A DNA stretch of 64,000 nt from Diogma glabrata (Eukaryota; Arthropoda; Insecta; Diptera; Cylindrotomidae). Under the pieces are notes generated by a model. It did not search any database. It was not told the origin of the DNA and saw only the letters and a program-made list of their open reading frames with translations. A program made the translations under genes and the position numbers. This document shows, piece after piece, positions 23,201 to 34,570 of the stretch. The stretch covers positions 382,328,215 through 382,392,214 of the forward strand of contig OY856186.1 of assembly GCA_963693315.1 (NCBI GenBank), read 5' to 3'. How positions within the stretch are numbered: the stretch's first letter is position 1; each line of letters opens with the position of its first letter.

Positions 23201-26200
23201 TATCATTGGTTTCAGTTTTTTTAATTTTATTTCTTCCAGCCTGCGGTATGAATATAAATAAATAGTTGATTTATTTAAAATCCATTTTACAAATACAAGG
23301 GGTCTAAAGACGAATCTTAGAGTCGTTGAAACTCATTTAATTCTTAACAAGCCAGCTGTACTTGCATTGGTGGAAACTAAAAATTGCAGCCCTGGCGATA
23401 CTTTCACTTTTCAACTCCAAAACTACACCATAATAGATACGATAATATTTTATACCATAATATAGATACCATAATTAGATACCATTAGATACCATAATAT
23501 TTCGTAACCATGGTATAGTTCTCTGTATCAGAAAAGAAATTTCATTATCTATCCCGTCAAATCTGGATATCAGTATTGATTCGATATTTAACTTTTTATA
23601 GATTTAGTTTTTTATAGGTTTACATGCTCTCTTTCTGTGTTTTATTTATAGAAGCCCGATTCTATCAGTGGACGATACTCAAAAGGAGTTTGAAGTCATG
23701 TCAGACTCCATAGAAAAAATTCATGATATGTCATCTAAAGCTGAAATAATCATAGCTAGTGATTTTAATGTTCAAAATGGCTCATGACCCTTCCTCATTC
23801 TGCTCCTCGGATCTCAACTTGCTCACTTAGCTAGTCGGTAAACCAACTCGCATGCCTGACATTAGCAGTAACACACCCCACCTTTTGTATTTCTTCCTTT
23901 CTACTCACCCCGATAGATATAGAATAATGGTCGACAGAATCAAAACAAACCCGTGTGCAATAGATAATACTCCGCTTCTACGAACTTAATGGCATTATAG
24001 GAATGCGATTTGACGTACCATAAAAGACCTTTTGACCACCCTTAACTGGGCTAGTTTATCAGCAGATAACGTAGATGCAATTTCGTTGAGAATAACATCC
24101 GCCATTCGATCGGCTATGGAACGCTTCATTCCATCATCCATTTAAAAACCAAAGACCGCAAACACCATGGTTTAATGAAGCCTGGCCGTCAGCAATTGAC
24201 TCCAAACATAAAGCTCAATTTCAACAAACACCTACCGCTAACAATTGTGAACTTCTGATAGCCGCCGTAGAAATGCTAAAAATGCTATATATAATTAAAC
24301 GATTAGACGACCTGAAAACCTGTGACAAAATCAGAAGTCCTGAACTGTAATAATAACCCCAAATCCTTCGAATCATGTGCTGACTTGGTACAAAGAAATT
24401 TCATGGGAAAAAAGATATCACAAGTTCCTCCTCTCAAATCTCACAATATAATTCATTCCACATCTAAACAAAAACTGATCTTTTAGCTTTTCATTTTGCA
24501 GCCGCCTCACAACTGCCAGCTTGAAATTAGCTGCCGCCTTCCCATTCAATAGGTAAATACTCTTATGAAACAGGTCTATTTTCGCCACCCGAGTTGTATC
24601 AAAAGTTCTTAAAGTTTAATGTAAACAAGTCAGCTAGTCCAGACAGTATACCAGCCATCATACTTAGAAACTGTCATCACTCTTTAGCTAAACCATTTTG
24701 TAGATTCTTCCACCTTTCTATTGCATCTTTCACTTTTCCATCATCTTTAAAAACCGCCACTGTTCACCTAGTTCGAAAAAAAGTAAACAAGACCGATCCT
24801 TCCAACTATAATCGGCCTATACTTTCCATAGTATAGGACTCAATAGCAAATTTTCATCTAATAAACTATCTGGAGAATTGCAATTTACTATCGGATTGCC
24901 AATATGGATTTCAAAGGAAGATATGCTTGAGATTTAATGGTGTATTTGACTGACTTGTGGAACCGTAATATTGTTAATAAAGGTGAAACGCAACTAGTCG
25001 CTCTAAAGCCTTTGACCGTGTTTGGCATAAGTCATTGTTTGTAAAACTAACGGCATTGGACATTGCTGTCTCCTTAGTTTACCTGGATTAAGACCTTTCT
25101 GAGGAACTGTGAAAGTCTCAGGTAGTTCTCGATGGTGCAACCTCTAACTCCCATAGTCTTGACACTGGTTTTCCCCCAAGGATCTGTTCTTTCTTGATTT
25201 TGATAAACGATATTTTACTATCCACTCTTAATCCAGTAACTATCCTTAAATGTTAAAAAGCTAACCGGGTCGAATTCAATACATCTAAATTTCATGTCTT
25301 TACACACATAAACGCGACAGACCAGACTTTTTATTCAGCATTGAGGGTTCCCCAATTAACACCTCAATCGGCTAACATGCTCGGCCTAGAACTAGATTCC
25401 GAACTTTCTTGGGAAGAACATATTTACTCAACAGCAAAAATTCAGCTAAATGTTTAGGTTAACTAAGAAGAAGCAAAGTCTACTTTACTCCTTTTGAAAC
25501 TGTAAAGGAATATAATTCCCATGTGTGGGCGGCAGCAGCAAAAACTCGCATTATTTCAATAGAACGCCGGGCATGCAAGTAAATTGATAATGCTAATTTA
25601 ACAAACCTTGGATACTCTCGATCATAGATCAATGTCGGAGCCCTCTATGTATTTTACAAATACAAATATGGTAAGTGTTTAGCTGAGATAAAAGCTTTAA
25701 TGCCTAAATGACGCCAGTTCTCTCGCACTACTCGTCTAGCATCAAACTCCCATGAGCGCTCGTTTGAACCATTCTTTGGCCGAACTGAGTAATATATCTC
25801 GTCTTTTTTCACACGAACGATCTCATTATGGAATTCTCTAGAATCCACTATTTTTCCGCTTAACTGCAACCTTAGAAAATTAAAGCGTAACATAAAAAAA
25901 CGAACTTTCTCACATTAGAAGTCTTACCACCAGTCGTACACATTTCTTACCCTTTTCTCTAACATCCCTTTGCATATCTTGTTCCTTCACTTTCTCTTGC
26001 TCTCCCCTTCACTTAGTTACTGTTGTAACTGTTGCCTGAATTTAATATTAAATTTTTACTGTGCATTATGGATATATGTTAACTAAACAAAAACAATATA
26101 AAAAGAGCGAGAGTGAGAGGAGAGAGAGAGTTTATTCCTGCTCCTGCTCTATTTTACTCATCTTTTCTTTTGAGCGAAATGTGTATTTAACTCTTACATG

Positions 26201-29200
26201 CTACTTGCTGTAGGCCTTCCTTAAGAGGAACCTCAACCTCCAAATGTCTCTTTCACTCCACTATTTATTTACATCAGTTATTAACACTGATCTGTTAATA
26301 AAAACTGGAGTTTCCAAATCCCGTAAAGTGTTTCACTTCTCAAAAATGGACAACAATGGGCTTCGAAGTTTAAAAAAAAAATAAAAATAATAAAATGTTT
26401 GTCTTAAGAATAACTTTTAAAATTAATATTCTTGCAGCTTTCTTAAACCGTCGCAACTAAAGGGTATTGATACTGACGCATTTGTACGGCAGCAAAAACT
26501 AGCTTCTCATGTATATGAAAACAGTGTTCTAGGATACAGAGGGCTTCTAGGTAAGAATATTTATTCTTCCATTTATAGATATGAAAAAAAAATTAATAAC
26601 CGGTACGGTTTGATGATTTCGATTCCTATGTTGTCGTTTTTGCCAACACAATGGTTCAAGAAAGTTTTTCTTTCAAATTAAAACAAAACAACTTAAAAAA
26701 TAATTTGTTTGTTTATTTAGACAAAACTTGAAATTTTAGATTCATTATTTTATTCTTGCTCTAAAAGTAACCGCCTAAACCTTAAATGTGTTTTTAATAA
26801 TAACGAAACCAGATGCTATTGAAACCACTTGATTAATTTAAAAAATTAGAATGTTCCTTAAACTCAAAACAAATATTTGTTGTGACATAATTTGAAAATA
26901 AAGAAAAAAATATTGTTTTTAATGTCAAGCTATCAATCGATAACAAGGGGTGTGTTTTTGGGGTGTGTGAAATAGATAAGCTCCTCGTGCTGCACCCTGG
27001 ATTACGCAAATAGTCTATTTCAACTTGGTAGCCAAACATTTCATTTCGAACTCTTGGCTGTGATACAAAAAAAAACAAATAAAAAAAAATAAATATGAAC
27101 CAAAATCAAAATCACAATAACAACGGTACTTTTCAGCACCATAAGACAAAAAATATTGGACCTTCAGTCCGTATTTTGCAATTGAACATTGAAGGCATAA
27201 GCAAGTCAAAAACTGAACATTTACAAAGATTATTAAAAGATTACGACATCGACGTTATAATTCTGCAAGAAACGCATGCAGCAGATGAAGCGCAACTTAC
27301 CTCTAGAGGAAACATTGTTGGTTACAAATTAATTAGTGCTATTTACCATCAATCATATGGATCTGCCACGTATGTTAAGTCAGAAATCCTGAACTGCACG
27401 CACGTACTTACACAGACGGACAACGATATACATCTTATTGTTGTTGATATATCGGACACGAAAATTGTAAACGTATACAAGCCTCCAAATACAGGATGGC
27501 CAGCTGCTACCCTACCATTATTTTATCATCCAGCAATATATGCTGGTGACTTCAATAGCCATCACACTCAGTGGTCCTACTCAAATAATAATACCAATGG
27601 CGTGCAACTGACCGACTGGGCGGATGATAACAACATGTTCCTGGTATATGATGCGAAAGACTTGAAAACCTTTAGATCTGCAAGATGGCGACGTGATTAC
27701 AATCCCGACCTCTGTTTTTCCACAAAAAACGAACAACGTAACCCTATTCCAATATCTAGGGCTGTCTTACAAGGTTTTCCACGCTCTCAACATCGTCCAG
27801 TAATCCTTGAGGTAGGAATCCAAATTCCACTCGTTAACTCTACTCCTCAACCTAGATGGAATTTTAACAAAGCTGATTGGGATAAATATAGGATGAAGTT
27901 GGATGCAGTGATTCGCTGGATCCAACCCATTCCTAAAAATTACGATAGATTTGTTGGAGCCATCATCTCAACTGCAAAGAAATGCATCCCAAGAGGCTTT
28001 CGTGAAGAATATATTCCTGGCTGGAGTAAAGAGAGCGATATATTATATGAGGAGTACCTTAGTAGTGGTGAGGCAGACGTGGCTGATGACTTAATATACT
28101 CACTGGACGCCGCGAGAAAACAAAAGTGGATTAACGCTGTTGAAAACATTGATTTTTCCCATTCAAGCAGGGAAGCATGGAGTCTCCTTCGGAAACTGGG
28201 TGGCTCAAACTCAATTACTCGTGCTAACAATGAAATAAATCCAGAGGACATCGCAAATCACATAGTAAATATGTCTCGTGCTTCTATTAATCGCCTTCAT
28301 AAGAGAACAATTAAACGCAAATTAAGAGAAATGAAGCGCAATTGCTCGTCTCCATCGAAGTATGCGAACTCTTTTAGTAGCGAAGAACTAGAATCAGCTC
28401 TGTCCCAAACAAAAAACGGAAAAGCAGCTGGCTACGATGGCATTTTTCCAGAATTTCTTAAGAATGCTGGAAAAAATGTAAAACAGTGGCTAACTAAATT
28501 TTTCTCGAATGTCCTAGAAACCGGCAACCTACCAAAACATTTTAAGACTACGAAAGTGATAGCGATACTTAAGCCAGGTAAACCATCCAATGAACCAGGA
28601 AGCTATCGCCCGATTGCCCTTTTGAGCACCTGCTATAAATTGCTAGAACGGCTCATATACAATCGTATCGCACCGATATTGAATGACCAGATCCCAGTCG
28701 AACAAGCTGGTTTTCGTCCCAATCGCAGTTGCACTGACCAACTGCTCGCTCTAACATCCTATATCGAAGCTGGGTATCAAAAACAACTAAAAACAGGCGC
28801 AGTATTCATCGATCTTACTGCAGCATATGACACGGTCTGGCGAATTGGGATTATATATAAGCTGTTCAATGCAATACCTTGTAGCACCATCTCGCGTTTA
28901 ATTAACAACATGCTGAGTAATCGTGTATTCAAAGTTCATCTAAATAATTCCTGCAGTAGGTCTAAAATGCTTAACAATGGTTTACCACAGGGTTCCGTCC
29001 TGGCGCCATTACTTTTTAATCTGTACATCCATGACATTCCTGACACAACATCAAACAAATTTGGTTACGCTGATGATTGGACCCTGGCCACTCAAAACAA
29101 AGACATGGGTGTTTTGGAGGATTTACTCTCAACTGACCTAGCGATAATGAATGACTATTTTCGAACGTGGAGTTTATTTCCCAATCTAAGTAAAACCGAG

Positions 29201-32200
29201 AGCTCCTGTTTCCACTTAAACAACAAACTGGCAAAACACGAACTATCAGTGTTATTTAACGGCACTGTCATTAAATACAATCAACAGCCAAAGTACCTGG
29301 GCATTACTCTCGATAGAACTCTTTCTTTTAAACTCCACCTAGAAAATACGTCACAAAAACTTAAAACGAGAAACAATATATTGCACAAACTGGCAGGCTC
29401 TACATGGGGTGCTACTCCAGCTACCCTCCGAACAACTGCTCTAAGTCTGGTTTACTCAGTGGCTGAGTATGGCGCACCAGTCTGGTTGAATAGCACACAT
29501 ACTCAAAAAGTTGATTGCCAGCTGCATGCTACGATGCGTACTATAAGTGGTACTATCAGATCCACCCCTTTACCTTGGCTCCCTGTGTTAAGCAATATCG
29601 CTCCACCTGCACTCAGACGCTCGCATGCTCTCATGCGTGAACATAAAAAGGTAACCAACAACACCACGTTACCCTTGCACGAATATTACGGTGACCACAC
29701 TCGTTGTCGATTGAAGTCAAGAAAGCCTCCACATAAAACTGCCAGCAACCTGCTGGCAACTGATTTTAATATCTTGGATGCCTGGGACACCTCCTGGCAA
29801 CATTACAACACAACTGGCCTTTCTATTACTAACCCGACTTCTACCCAACCTGGTTTCGATTTGCCACGTCATACCTGGACTACATCAAACCGAATAAGAA
29901 CGAATCATGGACGTTGTGCTGATTCTTTCTACAAGTGGGGCATTTCAGAGTCCCCTGAGTGTGACTGCGGCGCTCCACAACAAACTATAAAACACATTGC
30001 AACTGTGTGTCCAGTTCGACGTTACAATGGCAACATCTCAGACATCCATTTGGCAACTCCCGATGTAGTAGCATGGATAGACTCGCTCGATGTAAACATC
30101 TAATGTTCAAATGTACTGCCCAATGTTCAAATATTTTACTTTTTAATTTACTTAAAAGACGCGCAATCAAATCGATTGTAAGTTCATTTAATGTGTATCC
30201 ATGTATTGTTTTAGGTAGATTTCATAGAAGAGTCTACCTATTTTTTAAGTTTAATTTTTTAACGTGTCACAAAAAAAAAACCATACGCTAAATAAAAAAG
30301 CGACAAATTTGATAAAGGCTTAAAACGAAATAACAAATTTAATTATGTGTTTCTTCTTATTTATTTAAATAAAAATACTAATTTCAATATATATTCCAAA
30401 TGCTATTATCATTTCTCAGTAACACATTCAATTTTTATTAATGCAATAAGCGATTTTAATTGAACATATGGCATTAATTTAATATTCATTTAATATTTCT
30501 TCTACATCCATAGAAAACGACCACCGCATTCCAAAAAGATTCCTTCTACATAATAGAATGAATTAAGTCATCAAATCAAATATTGGTAATCTAAATATAT
30601 TTTAATTTTACAAAATCTAAGAACATTAATCTTATGTAGTTTTTCTTTTATTTTGTAAATTGATTTTCCTTGAAATATTTGCATGTTCATTTTCATTGAA
30701 TTTTTTGAGATTTTTATTTAATAACTTCAATTTGAGTATAGTAACTCAAGCAAGTATATTTAATGAATTGAAGCATGTTTAGATTTATCACAAAAGCGTA
30801 ATAAAGTTTTATTATATTATTTTATTTTGAGTTAGAATTTTTTAAACAGTAGCTTTACAATTTTCTTGTTGTAGTTTTTGATTAATTTGTTTTAATATTT
30901 TTCAAATTCATTATTTTCCCATTGCGGACATCTAAAATTGGAAAAGAGTCTCCTAAGAGTCAAATTTAACTAAGGAAGAGTACTTTTTAATTGAAAAATT
31001 ACAATAAAATTACGCCAATTTGTTGAAGATCATTTTCATTTTAAACATTATTTTTGTTTTAATTCTACTATCTTAGGTAATTATATTTTGATAAAAATTT
31101 GACAAAGTATTTTATGGATATTATTTATTACATTTTTTTTATTATTGTTATGATTTTCAAAACGGTTACTCTTGACAAGTGGCTCAAATGGGTTGCTCAG
31201 GTTGAGACAAAATGCGCAAACGCAACTCGAGTGCTGTAGCAGTGCAATACTGCTTTTTTCGGCAAATGGGGTCTGACGAAAGTCTACTGGGTTTATAAAG
31301 TAGTTGTCAGATCCATTGGCAGCTGTGAGTATCGTTGTCGAGAACTTTTGTTGGAAATGTGATTAAAAAACTGGAGATGGTATAAAGGCTTACTTGCTTA
31401 TGTATCAATTTATGTATCAATATATCAATTTCTTTTACGACAACAGGTAGTCTACCGGTTTTATTATGACTTTCTCAACTGCATGTATTTGTAAGAAGGA
31501 GGCTCTTTAGGCTATAAAAGGCTCGAACTCATCACATGCTATTATGTCATCAAAGCCGTCACATGCTATAAGAACTATAAGAACTCTAAAAGTCATCTAT
31601 AAAAACACCTGATAGATTTGTTCATACCAACTATCGACACAGTACCTCTAAATGCCTTCCGAAGGCAGTACATGATTGTAATTCCAATGAAAAGAAATCG
31701 CTTTGTAGCGAATATCGGGCAGTGCAACCAATACGTTTTACATCTACACAGATGGATGACTCACTGAAAATTCTGCAAGAGCTGCGGTCTACTTAGTAAT
31801 AAAGATTTTGGCTGCTGTTTACTGACTGAAGCATTTGCCATGCAGAATCGAAAAGAGCAACGGAGTTTTAATAGTCTGCCAAAGCAATAATATTTTTACT
31901 GCTAGGTAGCACGGCTGCTCTAGAAGCCCTGGGAAACTACATTTTTAAGTAAAATTGTGGAACAATGCTCAATCAAGAACTGGTGGTTCTTGATTGAGCC
32001 TGGTATGGAACCTGGTATACCAGGCCACAGTAATGGAATCTAGGGAACGAGTAAGTAAAGAGTTCGTCACGGAGGCTCATATGTCCTGGACCTGCAATTG
32101 GTATCTTGAGAGGAAGGATAGGTTCGCTAGTTGAACACGTTCTCCTGCGATGCATCAATTCCTAATGGAGGAACACAGAAGGTTGTAATGTCTTCAAGAT

Positions 32201-33266
32201 GTTCACTCCAGAGGCGAGCCGTCAAACCACAGGCTTTCTGTTAAGGCTAAGCCGTTCAAACTGTAGACTAATGATGGAACTATTGACTAGTTAGTCATCA
32301 TCATGTTAGAAACAATCTCCTATAATTTTTTCTTTCAAGATGTTGATAGACTACAGTTAGGTTTAAATTAAGATTTTTATATTCGTAAACTCAATGCTAA
32401 GTTGTTGTTTCGTTTTTACCTATTGAATTAAAACAGATGCTTTTGAAATTAACATGATATAAAACAGTGTGAATGATCTTGGAAAAACAAAATGTCAACA
32501 AAACGTATATAAATCAATTTTCGAAATTGCGGTAAAAATTAAAGAAGAACGGCAAACAAAACTTAACTTGACGCAGAGAAACAATCTGACCCAATTAAGT
32601 TTAAAAGCGTCCACTTTAATAACTAGAGTTCCTAGTGAGTATGGTTTTTAGAAGCATGAAGCCCGGCTTTTAGAAAATAAAATATTTAGCCAATATCAAA
32701 GTTATTAGAAATACTAGGTACTAATACTTTGTACTTTTGGATTGTGACAGAGCAGAGCCTTACCGCTAGAAATTGCAGTAATAGTATCTAAAATTGGCAC
32801 CGATTTAAGGTACATAGTTTAAAAACCGTTAAAGTATATTATTGCTAGTTTTATTTGCGTTGTTATAATTGTATTATAAATTTACACTTTTGTATTTTAA
32901 AAGCTTGCTGTAAAAGTACAAGTTCTTGCTGTTAAATTCTTAGATTATCTCACTATTATTTAGAAACAAACTGAACCGTCAGTACGTCATATAAATGTCA
33001 AATGATTTGTTTTATTTTATGTAGTTTTCATTTAAGAGAAAGCTACTGGTAATACGTTTTAATATATGCAACTTCTGATTCACTTGGATCATAAAAAATT
33101 TGATAAACTAATGAATTTCATATTTTTTATAGGTAATCCTCATATCACCCCTTCATCCATAGTTGCCAAAATACATCAACGATTTCAAGAAAACGAAACC
33201 AATCGATTAATGGCGGATGAAACTCGTCCTTTATCAGCTCCACCAAGTTTAGATTTTAATAAATAA
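20278..33266 (+). CDS. ITPRID/KRAP-like protein (IP3-receptor-interacting domain), three exons
   Basis: Exons 20278-21347, 26438-26550 and 33133-33266 splice in frame (CG/C gives Arg; G/GT gives Gly) to 438 residues ending at TAA. A downstream Met at 20350 (MKRKSPNAVQKWVDSI) may be the true start (414 residues), because the first 24 residues look untranslated; the frame is open back to the acceptor at 20250, so further upstream coding is also possible. The N-terminal two thirds are acidic, Ser/Asn-rich and disordered. The conserved part is the C-terminus: DPETILINLGFG, EDVLSKIPKR, then FLKPSQLKGIDTDAF, GYRGLLGNPHITPSSIV. This follows the KRAP IP3-receptor-binding domain (SSFA2, TESPA1, ITPRID), which tethers IP3 receptors to actin-linked sites in mammals. 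Role in insects not established. AATAAA overlaps the stop. Introns of 5.1 and 6.6 kb are full of retroelements. Confidence 0.8.
22769..22868 (+). repeat. Purine-rich (GA)n low-complexity tract
   Basis: About 100 bp of G and A with scattered interruptions, within intron 1. It gives an apparent 92-residue open frame that is only translated repeat. A shorter GAGA tract lies at about 26104-26130. Confidence 0.85.
22980..23215 (+). mobile_element. 3' fragment of a non-LTR retrotransposon
   Basis: Reads RDFFVRTSYKWNALSE then NPQKFKESVYQYLR, the usual C-terminus of jockey/BS-like reverse transcriptases, followed by a 3' UTR (CCTAGGTCTTAAAAGGTATC, TGTGACACATATTGTGATT) and a short ATCATT repeat tail. 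The same UTR occurs inverted at about 53868-53960 and 56200-56290, so the family has at least three copies here. Confidence 0.65.
23280..26095 (+). pseudogene. Degenerate jockey/BS-like non-LTR retrotransposon
   Basis: Successive fragments in shifting frames: endonuclease start (LNKPAVLALVETK), ASDFNVQNG near 23760, then the reverse transcriptase start at 24594-24836 (NVNKSASPDSIPAIILRNC, KTATVHLVRKK), QYGFQRK-type sequence near 24900, PQG-like and AGVP-like remnants near 25170, and the C-terminal FFGRTE...TISLWNSLES near 25770-25850. Many frameshifts and stops; no YADD survives. Its 3' end is near 26095 (AACAATATAAAAAG). It lies in intron 1 in the same direction as the host gene. Confidence 0.7.
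26940..30280 (+). mobile_element. Apparently intact non-LTR retrotransposon in intron 2
   Basis: The complete open frame (next entry) is followed by a 3' UTR that ends in a run of A at 30270-30280. The 5' border is not certain; a G/T-rich stretch and a change in composition begin around 26940. I could not find a convincing target-site duplication. No gag-like first ORF is visible, so ORF1 may be absent in this family or in this copy. Confidence 0.7.
27095..30103 (+). CDS. Endonuclease-reverse transcriptase of a non-LTR retrotransposon (1002 aa)
   Basis: Enzyme for target-primed reverse transcription. N-terminal EEP endonuclease: LQLNIEGISKSK (near residue 30), LQETHA (near 57), GDFNSHHTQW (151) and RSQHRP in place of SDH. 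Reverse transcriptase: KPGKPSNEPGSYRPIALLS, FIDLTAAYDTVW, GLPQGSVLAPLLFNLYI and catalytic YADD (about 658-661). Near residue 956 a cysteine motif CDCG...HIATVCP closes the protein, as often in the jockey/I-type groups. No stop or frameshift is seen, so this copy may be active or very young. Codon use is markedly less AT-rich than the surrounding intron. It is paralogous to the dead element at 38.4-41.4 kb. Exact clade not assigned. Confidence 0.93.
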   Translation: MNQNQNHNNNGTFQHHKTKNIGPSVRILQLNIEGISKSKTEHLQRLLKDYDIDVIILQETHAADEAQLTSRGNIVGYKLISAIYHQSYGSATYVKSEILNCTHVLTQTDNDIHLIVVDISDTKIVNVYKPPNTGWPAATLPLFYHPAIYAGDFNSHHTQWSYSNNNTNGVQLTDWADDNNMFLVYDAKDLKTFRSARWRRDYNPDLCFSTKNEQRNPIPISRAVLQGFPRSQHRPVILEVGIQIPLVNSTPQPRWNFNKADWDKYRMKLDAVIRWIQPIPKNYDRFVGAIISTAKKCIPRGFREEYIPGWSKESDILYEEYLSSGEADVADDLIYSLDAARKQKWINAVENIDFSHSSREAWSLLRKLGGSNSITRANNEINPEDIANHIVNMSRASINRLHKRTIKRKLREMKRNCSSPSKYANSFSSEELESALSQTKNGKAAGYDGIFPEFLKNAGKNVKQWLTKFFSNVLETGNLPKHFKTTKVIAILKPGKPSNEPGSYRPIALLSTCYKLLERLIYNRIAPILNDQIPVEQAGFRPNRSCTDQLLALTSYIEAGYQKQLKTGAVFIDLTAAYDTVWRIGIIYKLFNAIPCSTISRLINNMLSNRVFKVHLNNSCSRSKMLNNGLPQGSVLAPLLFNLYIHDIPDTTSNKFGYADDWTLATQNKDMGVLEDLLSTDLAIMNDYFRTWSLFPNLSKTESSCFHLNNKLAKHELSVLFNGTVIKYNQQPKYLGITLDRTLSFKLHLENTSQKLKTRNNILHKLAGSTWGATPATLRTTALSLVYSVAEYGAPVWLNSTHTQKVDCQLHATMRTISGTIRSTPLPWLPVLSNIAPPALRRSHALMREHKKVTNNTTLPLHEYYGDHTRCRLKSRKPPHKTASNLLATDFNILDAWDTSWQHYNTTGLSITNPTSTQPGFDLPRHTWTTSNRIRTNHGRCADSFYKWGISESPECDCGAPQQTIKHIATVCPVRRYNGNISDIHLATPDVVAWIDSLDVNI
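30281..31149. other. Intronic AT-rich sequence
   Basis: Between two retroelements in intron 2. No coding or repeat structure recognised. Confidence 0.5.
31150..32290 (+). pseudogene. Degenerate RNase-H-bearing non-LTR retrotransposon fragment
   Basis: Reads KWLKWVAQVETKC and FGKWGLTKVYWVYKVVVRSI (end of the RT and thumb), then near 31740 a YTDG-type RNase H start, later PGHSNG resembling the WVPGHSGI motif and a CDAS/EEH ending. Many stops and shifts. An RNase H after the RT indicates the I/Loa/R1-like groups. It lies in intron 2 in the same direction as the host gene. Confidence 0.55.
32469..32651 (+). other. Possible unrecognised exon or alternative exon
   Basis: An open frame (KTKCQQNVYKSIFEIAVKIK...) of about 60 codons follows an acceptor-like ATATAAAACAG and ends in TAG. 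The composition looks coding and helical, but the phase does not fit exon 2 of the ITPRID-like gene (joining gives an immediate stop). There is no ATG near its start. Not recognised. Confidence 0.22.
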
Positions 33267-33796
33267 AGTTTACTTAATTTGTTATTTTTGTTTAGATGTT
33301 TATATTTAAATGTTGAGTTATACAATACTGATTAGTTTATAGTAGTTATATTGATTTTATTAAATACAAAGTTATTATATTTTATTTAAATATTGCGTTA
33401 TTATTCATTTAATGTCTTTAATAAAAGTTAAAGGATTTTGCGACATAATTAGAGAAGAAAACATTTGTTGAATTGGAGTTTGTTTTAAAGAGATTTTTTC
33501 TAATGTAAAATTTTAAACATTTCAGGAAAAACACCGTTCCGTCCTTAATGGTATCGAAAACAAAAACCAACACTTCTGGTGGCAAGAATCAGAACTTTCA
33601 GAACTATATACCATTATTTTGACACAAGTTTGACATTTTAGTTAGTTATTGTGTTTTGTAAAATTTGTGGATACTAATTTTAATAAAAACAAGCCGAAAA
33701 GTAGTAAATTAAACAAAAACCCAATAAAATCTTGATTGTAAAACTTGTTTTTTTTCAGGTGTTCTTTAAAATTACAAAAAATTTACATTAAATAAA
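33267..33796 (+). promoter_or_regulatory. Intergenic region: ITPRID-like 3' end and THAP gene promoter
   Basis: Holds an AATAAA-type signal just after the ITPRID stop and another AATAAAAG near 33420, and then the 5' region of the THAP gene. The leader near 33640-33790 includes a possible acceptor (TTGTTTTTTTTCAG, 33746-33759), so the first THAP exon may be non-coding and lie upstream. No clear TATA box. Confidence 0.4.
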
Positions 33797-34179
33797 ATGA
33801 CAACACAAAAGCCAGTTCGCAGAAAACTTGGATTAGGACATTGTGGGGTACCACAGTGTAATAATTATAAATCTGCAACAATTTCAATGCATAAAATACC
33901 AAAAAGTATTCTAAGTGTCCCTTCAGAAGTTTTAAAATGGAAAACTGCCTTAAAAATGGGAAAAGATTTTCCCAAAAGGTTTTTGATATGTAGTTGCCAT
34001 TTCAAATCGAAATATCTATTAAAATCTATTCATAACGCCAAGCCAAACAATACTTACTTACCCAACAGTGCATTTCCCACAGAGAATTTGCCTAATTCTA
34101 TACAAACGCAGAGGATTAGAAATAGTAACCGAAGAGACCAAATATTAGAAATAACACCACCAATTGAAACTGTTTTCAG
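33797..34179 (+). CDS. THAP-domain zinc-finger protein, first coding exon
   Basis: THAP fingers bind specific DNA and occur in transcription factors and P-element-type transposases. Residues fit the C2CH pattern: Cys16 and Cys21 (CGVPQC), the HKIPK segment, invariant Trp48 (KWKTAL), Cys65 and His68 (CSCH), and a degenerate AVPTIF-like NSAFPTENLP. The exon ends at a donor-like CAG/GTTTGT (after 34179), leaving two extra bases; unspliced reading would stop at 34207 after 136 residues. No further exon was recognised, so the protein may be short or continue elsewhere. Whether this is a host factor or a relic of a P-like transposon cannot be told from the finger alone; no transposase motifs follow. 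Confidence 0.75.
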
Positions 34180-34446
34180 GTTTGTAATTTTATATGGGAT
34201 TCAGTGATATTTAGGATTTTAAAAATGTATTGAAATCTTAGTGTATATAGTACTGAATCTGACATAATTGTACAGAATTTGAAAATAATGGTATTTATTC
34301 CCACAACAAGATACACCTTAGATTTTTAAAGTACTTTGTACTCTTTTTTGACGGAGGAATTATGGTTTGGTGAAAAGTTTCATATAAGCTTTGTATTATA
34401 TAATCGAAATGCTTGAAAACTAACATAGCCCTAAAACTTAAGTTTA

Positions 34447-34570
34447 ATAACTCATTCAGTTAAATGGAAAAAAAATTAGGGAAACAAAGCTTTTTTATAA
34501 TTTAACGGTTACCCTATATATATTTCAGTTTTTAGGCCATCTTCTGGAGTAATCCGAATTACACAACTAT
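34447..34570. repeat. Single arm of the foldback family
   Basis: CTATATATATTTCAG followed by TTTTTAGGCCATCTTCTGGAG matches one arm of the elements at 12501 and 47041, preceded by the same poly-T and TTAATT parts. The second arm is missing. Confidence 0.55.

Noticed and set aside
27095..30103. A large host enzyme gene
   Set aside because: Endonuclease and reverse transcriptase motifs, the poly-A tail and a dead paralogue show that it is a retrotransposon.
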